A DNA stretch of 13,646 nucleotides from a bacterium (GTDB lineage: Bacteria; CBDUZB01; JAGLHV01). Both the position numbers and the translations under genes were made by a program. The stretch is taken from positions 1 through 13,646 of the forward strand of contig JAGLYT010000011.1 in NCBI GenBank assembly GCA_023132075.1. The letters are read 5' to 3'. The first letter of the stretch is position 1; each line of letters begins with the position of its first letter. Positions 12,101 through 13,646 of this stretch are shown here, piece after piece. The notes beneath the pieces were generated by a model. The model saw nothing but the letters and a program-made list of their open reading frames with translations, ran no database searches and was not told the origin of the DNA.

Positions 12101-13646
12101 AAGAATTTAAATGTTTTTTCACTTCCTTGGGATTTTTTTCTCCTTCAAAAAGTTCCTTTATTTCCGAAATATTAAAATCGTCTCTTTCATTCTTATCTAA
12201 AAATTCAATCAGCTCAGCTAAAAATTCTTTTTCCGCTTCTTCCAATTCAATACTTTCCTTTTCGGGTAATAATAAGGCTGCCATTGATATAAGCATAGCA
12301 GCCATTAGAGGACTTACTCCCTTAAGCCTATTTAAAAAATGGAGATTCTTAACACGGCTACGGAATAGAGCTATACTGCCTAAAATAGCGGCAGAACCAA
12401 CTATTAACCCATCCCCTCCTACTAATAATGCTAAGGAATAAATAAATATCATCGTAGCTAAAAGAATAGGCAGCAAAAATAAATTATTCCAGGAACCCTC
12501 CTCTATTTTATTCTTTTTATATAAATAATCTGCTCTTCCTGGAAAAATAAGTCGAACATCTTCTTTTCCTATTGTTCCTCCGTTTAAGATTTTAGCATAA
12601 ATATCTTTAGCATAATTTCCCAAAGGTTTAAAACCGATTTTTTTAATGTAACAAACGAGTGTATCTTCCCATGTTGCTTTCTTTTCAACAAAATTAATTA
12701 TCTGGTCCTGCCAAATTCTAAATTCTTTAATTTGTGGAAATCTTTTTCCTAAAAATTCTAAACGTTTATTAAATATATATTCAGAAAAACTTTTAGCTCT
12801 TGACTCATTGATAGAATCATCTAAAATTCTAAAGGTTAACCACGCATTGTTTACATCAAGATACGTTCCCCCATAGGCAAACAACCTTCCTTCTTTAAGT
12901 ATCCCCTCATAATAATAATATCCATCACCCACACTCATTTTTCGTTGTCTTTCTCTAATCTGTGGTTTTGCACCAATACAAAGCCATTTAAATCCCTCTC
13001 CAAAATCTTCACATTTAACATCAAGCGGCCAGGTATTCTTCCAGGAGGCAAACAATTTTTCTCCGCCTTTTTCATTTATTTTTTCTCTATAAAGTAAAAA
13101 TATTTTCAAATTCTTCTGAAATTCAGTTAAAGGTATAGATAAAAAATGTATTTCCTTTATCAAATTTTCTTTTTCCTTAGAATCTATCAATCCTTCATTT
13201 TCGGCTTTATCAAGCATATTTAATATTTCATCTTTTATTTTCTTATTAGATAATATATATGCTTTTAACATCAATATACCTGCCAATAGTCCTAAAAGAA
13301 TAACCGGCAACAAATTAATTCCCAACCCGGATAATCCTACAGCAGCGATATTAGTTGTTATATCCGGCTGGGCACTGGCTACCTCAATAAGTCCGGTAAA
13401 TGAACTACCTAAAACAAACAAAACCATTCCAAATAATAATGACACAGCTGTTCCTGCAAATGCAGTTAAAGGTGACACAGATTCCTTTTTGCTTACTTCC
13501 ACATATTCATCTGCTTTGCCATCAACCAAAGCATCATAAGCTACCTGTACCCGCTCCCATCGGTTATCCCTATCCATAGCATAATATCTGCCCATTACAT
13601 CTACCTTTTGACCCACACCTATTTCATCTATTTTATCTTGTAATTG
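1..13646 (-). CDS. Giant membrane-anchored multidomain protein (UPF0489-like, GH130 and GNAT domains), partial at both ends
   Basis: One minus-strand reading frame is open through the entire window: 4,548 sense codons, no TAA, TAG or TGA, and neither the true start nor the stop visible. The product is rich in Lys, Glu and Ile, with about ten hydrophobic stretches mostly in pairs, long helical repeat regions in the N-terminal two thirds, and three recognisable domains near the C-terminal end of the window: UPF0489-like (3890-3060), GH130 (1745-690) and GNAT (602-120). No break, frameshift or change of frame occurs; recognisable protein sequence and repeats stay in the same frame throughout, so separate genes are excluded within the window. 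Many internal Met codons exist but none follows a stop or a gap. Giant proteins of this style are known in Omnitrophota, which I infer as the likely source. The overall function is unknown: a membrane-bound scaffold carrying carbohydrate-active and acetyl-transfer domains is the simplest reading. Confidence 0.95.
120..602 (-). other. GNAT-family N-acetyltransferase domain
   Basis: Window residues about 4349-4509. The acetyl-CoA binding motif A is clear: [20 protein letters not shown] leading into [11 protein letters not shown], with R-D-K-G-I-G (344-327) fitting R/Q-x-x-G-x-G/A. It is preceded by a beta strand and a conserved N-terminal half ([22 protein letters not shown]) and followed by [20 protein letters not shown] and [15 protein letters not shown], the usual C-terminal half with its FY and final strand. 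GNAT enzymes move the acetyl group from acetyl-CoA to an amine; the acceptor is unknown. It starts about 25 residues after the GH130 domain in the same chain, so an amino sugar or a protein amine is possible. The need for acetyl-CoA implies a cytoplasmic position. Confidence 0.85.
690..1745 (-). other. Glycoside hydrolase family 130 domain (mannoside phosphorylase/hydrolase family)
   Basis: Window residues about 3968-4319, a full-length five-bladed beta-propeller domain by size. Family landmarks appear in order: [37 protein letters not shown] (1400-1384), whose Asp at 1394-1392 is the catalytic acid of the family; [77 protein letters not shown]; and [19 protein letters not shown]130 enzymes split beta-mannosides, mostly by phosphorolysis to mannose 1-phosphate. 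The Lys, Arg and His of the K-N, H-R and F-H-A segments fit positions that hold phosphate in phosphorylases, so phosphorolysis is somewhat favoured over hydrolysis; the subfamily cannot be settled by eye. All key residues appear intact, so the domain is probably active. Its fusion to a GNAT domain and a membrane scaffold is unusual. Confidence 0.92.
1750..2820 (-). other. Soluble linker region with possible small HTH, unrecognised
   Basis: Between the last membrane hairpin and the GH130 domain. It contains helical and alpha/beta-like stretches ([20 protein letters not shown], then [19 protein letters not shown]). A part at 2265-2095 resembles a small winged helix ([14 protein letters not shown], then [20 protein letters not shown] and LQYLGLVNF). 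It ends with [23 protein letters not shown] and [20 protein letters not shown] leading into GH130. No known enzyme motif is visible. Confidence 0.45.
2823..2948 (-). other. Membrane hairpin (two helices)
   Basis: Window residues about 3567-3608. Two hydrophobic helices ([20 protein letters not shown] and [18 protein letters not shown]) separated by S-P, with a strongly basic exit ([12 protein letters not shown]). By the positive-inside rule the exit is cytoplasmic, which places the downstream GH130 and GNAT domains in the cytoplasm. Confidence 0.85.
3060..3890 (-). other. UPF0489-like domain (ureohydrolase/arginase fold)
   Basis: Window residues about 3253-3529. The domain shows the ordered hallmarks of the UPF0489 family: FLMVEHGYA near its start; a metal-site motif D-H-H-V-D (3671-3657), matching the D-x-H-x-D of arginases; [15 protein letters not shown] followed by Y-I-W (E-N then I-W spacing as in the family); and SVDLDWF (3251-3231), matching the second metal motif D-x-D. 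It ends with [10 protein letters not shown]. Both metal-binding motifs are intact, so it may be a working metallohydrolase. Arginase-fold enzymes hydrolyse guanidino or similar C-N bonds, and I recall relatives of this family acting on arginine in peptides; the substrate here is unknown. The domain sits between two membrane hairpins (4061-3930 and 2948-2823). The assignment is by motif memory, not by a search. Confidence 0.65.
3930..4061 (-). other. Membrane hairpin (two helices)
   Basis: Window residues about 3196-3239. Two Gly-rich hydrophobic helices ([20 protein letters not shown] and [19 protein letters not shown]) with a very short turn and a basic exit (KAIGVR). It lies immediately before the UPF0489-like domain and would anchor that domain at the membrane surface. 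Confidence 0.85.
4085..4830 (-). other. Soluble linker region, helical, with an H-E-G-F-H motif
   Basis: Window residues about 2940-3188. It starts with [20 protein letters not shown] (H-E-G-F-H at 4745-4731) and a possible beta-hairpin ([13 protein letters not shown]), then changes to charged helices up to the next membrane hairpin. H-E-x-x-H is the zinc motif of many metallopeptidases, but no third ligand or family signature can be identified, and the surrounding sequence also reads as a beta-hairpin. I do not call it a peptidase. Confidence 0.4.
4851..4994 (-). other. Membrane hairpin (two helices)
   Basis: Window residues about 2885-2932. Two hydrophobic, aromatic-rich stretches ([17 protein letters not shown], then [18 protein letters not shown]) are separated by a short polar loop (IQIVTQN). 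The preceding flank is basic (FKKSP), consistent with a cytoplasmic start. The region between cassette 2 and this hairpin (5220-5000) is a charged soluble loop of about 75 residues. Confidence 0.8.
5222..5445 (-). other. Membrane cassette 2: signal-peptide-like helix, A-S-A-Q-P-D, second helix
   Basis: Window residues about 2735-2808. A Lys-containing lead (KVLNKM) is followed by a hydrophobic stretch ([18 protein letters not shown]), then TASAQPD (A-S-A-Q-P-D at 5363-5346), A-A-A-G-L-S-L-L-G, a long hydrophobic helix ([18 protein letters not shown]) and a basic flank (SKKN). The layout of charged lead, hydrophobic core and AxA is that of a signal peptide. In the first 20 residues from S-A-Q-P-D, 13 are identical with cassette 1, and the DNA is also similar (5316-5364 against 13332-13380). 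Soluble helices on both sides continue in frame. Confidence 0.8.
5499..6272 (-). repeat. Internal duplication, unit B (about 258 residues)
   Basis: Window residues about 2459-2716. Matches unit A block by block: [86 protein letters not shown] and [11 protein letters not shown]. It is longer than unit A because a 32-residue element is duplicated inside it. It ends shortly before membrane cassette 2, so the pair forms the membrane-proximal end of the scaffold. Confidence 0.75.
5895..6086 (-). repeat. Tandem 32-residue repeat inside unit B
   Basis: Two adjacent copies start with Tyr codons exactly 96 bases apart (6086 and 5990): [20 protein letters not shown] and [20 protein letters not shown], each followed by an I-I-x-x helix. 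Shared pattern: Y-x-G-E-x-L-x-x-L-x-x-L-L-x-K, then I-I-x-x. Unit A carries a single counterpart ([20 protein letters not shown]), so the local doubling came after the larger duplication. Confidence 0.7.
6492..7190 (-). repeat. Internal duplication, unit A (about 233 residues)
   Basis: Window residues about 2153-2385. It begins [17 protein letters not shown], passes through [20 protein letters not shown] and [18 protein letters not shown], then [28 protein letters not shown] and [11 protein letters not shown]. Unit B downstream repeats the same order of blocks. The last 65 residues are the most conserved: K-I-A-x-A-W, S-x-x-F, G-F-F-x-W-M, and F-I-x-x-F, then M/V-I-L-D. No known family recognised; almost all helical. 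Confidence 0.75.
7395..7580 (-). other. Possible second winged-helix-like segment
   Basis: A run of helices ([20 protein letters not shown]), then [20 protein letters not shown] followed by [13 protein letters not shown]. The A-K-R-L-x-I-x-x-x-x-I-L-x-x-x-x-x-K-G-I-I-K pattern is that of a winged helix-turn-helix core, as in the segment at 12024-12250. Weak by itself; noted because similar segments recur in this protein. Confidence 0.35.
7830..9287 (-). repeat. Coiled-coil-like region with degenerate repeats of about 60 residues
   Basis: Window residues about 1454-1939, very rich in Lys, Glu and Met. At least six blocks follow one pattern: a Y/I/F-x-x-x-A helix, about 20 residues, then L/V-x-x-Y/W and a short turn followed by E/D-L/F-K-x-x-M/L. 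Examples are [61 protein letters not shown] and [12 protein letters not shown]. Block starts are near 9287, 9116, 8939, 8594, 8399 and 8012. One block ([20 protein letters not shown], about 7925-7985) looks like a homeodomain-type HTH, so the array may descend from HTH units. Function is probably structural. Confidence 0.5.
9483..9545 (-). other. Single hydrophobic segment, possible membrane helix
   Basis: About 20 residues ([20 protein letters not shown]), flanked by charged helices. It is the only lone hydrophobic stretch in nearly 7 kb of scaffold. It could be a membrane span, which would put its two flanks on opposite sides, or a buried helix of a bundle. The Pro and the acidic end make a true span uncertain. 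Confidence 0.45.
9710..9960 (-). repeat. Helical repeat R3
   Basis: Opens [16 protein letters not shown], centre [19 protein letters not shown], then [11 protein letters not shown] and [14 protein letters not shown]. Clearly related to R2 in spacing and hydrophobic positions. It is followed by an acidic and Pro-rich linker (9600-9660) leading to the hydrophobic segment at 9545-9483. Confidence 0.6.
10005..10235 (-). repeat. Helical repeat X2
   Basis: Contains [15 protein letters not shown], then [12 protein letters not shown], Lys-rich helices and [19 protein letters not shown], ending TGVKVMPD. It aligns with X1 at its LP-x-x-x-K and LS-x-x-LI positions and at W-A-Y/F, and like X1 it precedes an R-type repeat (R3). 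Confidence 0.5.
10370..10640 (-). repeat. Helical repeat R2
   Basis: Opens [14 protein letters not shown], centre [18 protein letters not shown], then [10 protein letters not shown] and [16 protein letters not shown]. Register and length agree with R1 and R3. The region after it ([16 protein letters not shown]) is Thr/Pro-rich and resembles the linker before R1 (EEPVTVEVT), consistent with flexible linkers between units. Confidence 0.6.
10770..11048 (-). repeat. Helical repeat R1
   Basis: Opens with [14 protein letters not shown], then [19 protein letters not shown] and DNRIKKVIS, a basic insert of about 25 residues, and closes with [19 protein letters not shown]2 and R3 share the opening (YLMRAI, YLRQAI), the central I-I-x-L-I-I segment, the K-K-V-I/S-I-I segment and the closing E-A-x-x-I-K/E. 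No enzymatic motif is visible; the pattern fits a helical solenoid or bundle. Confidence 0.6.
11110..11370 (-). repeat. Helical repeat X1
   Basis: Begins [15 protein letters not shown] (around 11370-11325), continues with an M-N-K-G-L turn and ends around [12 protein letters not shown] and SKGV. It matches X2 at 10005-10235, which has [15 protein letters not shown], a D-V-G-L turn, [13 protein letters not shown] and TGV. Each X copy comes just before a YLxxAI-type repeat (R1 or R3), so X plus R may be one composite repeat of about 200 residues. Confidence 0.5.
11700..11880 (-). repeat. Helical repeat R0 (first copy)
   Basis: Window residues about 590-649. The stretch starts [20 protein letters not shown] and continues with NDAIKDF, a spacer, and [10 protein letters not shown]. 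It lines up with the core of R1-R3 downstream: I-I-x-L-I-I, then D-x-x-x-I/V-L/I, then K-x-V/F, then x-x-V-I-x-E-A/S. It lacks the YLMxAI opening seen in the other copies, so it is either partial or the most diverged. Confidence 0.45.
12024..12250 (-). other. Winged-helix-like (HTH) segment
   Basis: Window residues about 466-541, directly after the membrane block. The order of elements looks like a winged helix: helix 1 ([13 protein letters not shown]), helix 2 (ISEIKELF), a recognition-like helix ([18 protein letters not shown]), then a wing rich in Lys, Arg and Gly ([15 protein letters not shown]). The [12 protein letters not shown] pattern is typical of winged helices in bacterial regulators. 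In this setting it may serve protein contacts rather than DNA binding. The family assignment is by pattern only. Confidence 0.5.
12264..12488 (-). other. Membrane segments (two or three helices)
   Basis: Window residues about 387-461. Two hydrophobic stretches separated by G-G-D-G ([18 protein letters not shown], then [15 protein letters not shown]; 12488-12363) form an apparent hairpin with a basic exit ([15 protein letters not shown]). After the basic stretch a third hydrophobic segment follows ([17 protein letters not shown], 12314-12264). The third may be a re-entrant or peripheral helix rather than a full span. The Arg/Lys-rich loop favours a cytoplasmic position by the positive-inside rule. 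Confidence 0.75.
12490..13265 (-). other. Unrecognised globular region, aromatic-rich
   Basis: Window residues about 128-386. It begins with Lys/Glu-rich helices (13260-13080) and then changes to mixed alpha/beta-looking sequence with many Trp, Tyr and Gly: [10 protein letters not shown] near 12976-13005, four consecutive Tyr at 12909-12920, and [20 protein letters not shown] near 12805-12865. It lies between two membrane blocks, so it is probably a folded domain on one face of the membrane. I do not recognise a family and see no catalytic motif. Two Cys (near 12991 and 13013) sit close together, with too few others for an obvious metal site. Confidence 0.5.
13266..13465 (-). other. Membrane cassette 1: signal-peptide-like helix, A-S-A-Q-P-D, second helix
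   Basis: Window residues about 61-127. A hydrophobic stretch (13465-13380, including [11 protein letters not shown]) ends in VASAQPD (A-S-A-Q-P-D at 13379-13362), a textbook AxA signal peptidase I type of site. A conserved N-x-A-A-x-G-L-S-x-L-G stretch follows, then a second hydrophobic helix (13334-13266, including [14 protein letters not shown]) and a basic flank (SNKKIK). The same cassette recurs at 5445-5222. Either it is a membrane hairpin with a short loop outside, or the first helix is an internal signal sequence that is cut. Membrane location is well supported by composition; cleavage is inference. Confidence 0.8.

Noticed and set aside
12024-12250. Calling a DNA-binding transcription regulator from the winged-helix pattern
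   Set aside because: The segment is inside a giant membrane protein with several similar pieces, so a structural role is at least as likely.
12127-12441. Plus-strand open frame of 104 codons, and similar shorter ones at 7984-8253, 11290-11538 and elsewhere
   Set aside because: All are antisense shadows of the giant gene with the same Ser/Phe/Ile-rich composition and no conserved motif.

Overview
The whole window is the interior of one giant gene on the minus strand. Reading the complement in the frame whose forward triplets start at 3, 6, 9 and so on up to 13644, I translated every line and found no stop: 4,548 consecutive sense codons, entering at base 13646 and leaving at base 1. Neither the start nor the stop of the gene is in the window, so the protein is longer than 4,548 residues (over 500 kDa for this part alone). 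There is no intergenic space, and I see no RNA gene, promoter, terminator, insertion sequence or CRISPR array. The plus strand is pyrimidine-rich because the coding strand is rich in Lys, Glu, Ile and Asn codons.

Layout from the N-terminal side (high coordinates) to the C-terminal side. 13646-13466: short charged entry. 13465-13266: hydrophobic, signal-peptide-like segment ending in A-S-A-Q-P-D, then a second hydrophobic helix. 13265-12490: unrecognised, aromatic-rich globular region. 12488-12264: membrane segments. 12250-12024: winged-helix-like segment. 11890-9700: Lys/Glu-rich helical scaffold with at least four divergent repeats. 9545-9483: one hydrophobic segment. 9480-7620: helical, coiled-coil-like region with degenerate repeats of about 60 residues. 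7580-7395: possible second winged helix. 7190-5499: a duplication of about 230-260 residues. 5445-5222: second copy of the A-S-A-Q-P-D membrane cassette. 4994-4851: membrane hairpin. 4830-4085: helical linker with an H-E-G-F-H motif. 4061-3930: membrane hairpin. 3890-3060: UPF0489-like (ureohydrolase-fold) domain. 2948-2823: membrane hairpin. 2820-1750: linker with a possible small HTH. 1745-690: glycoside hydrolase family 130 (GH130) domain. 602-120: GNAT N-acetyltransferase. 119-1: tail.

Most membrane segments come in pairs, so the long soluble parts probably lie on one side of the membrane. That side is most likely the cytoplasm, because a GNAT domain needs acetyl-CoA and GH130 phosphorylases are usually intracellular. 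The picture is a membrane-anchored helical scaffold that carries three catalytic-looking domains at its C-terminal end. How they cooperate is not known; glycan phosphorolysis or hydrolysis next to an acetyltransferase suggests envelope or storage glycan metabolism, but this is inference.

Organism: bacterial, AT-rich (roughly 30% GC by eye), standard stop code (no in-frame TGA, TAA or TAG in 4,548 codons, with TGG used for Trp). Giant multidomain, membrane-studded proteins of this kind are known especially from Omnitrophota (formerly OP3), which is my best guess at moderate to low confidence; Planctomycetota or another phylum with giant genes remains possible.
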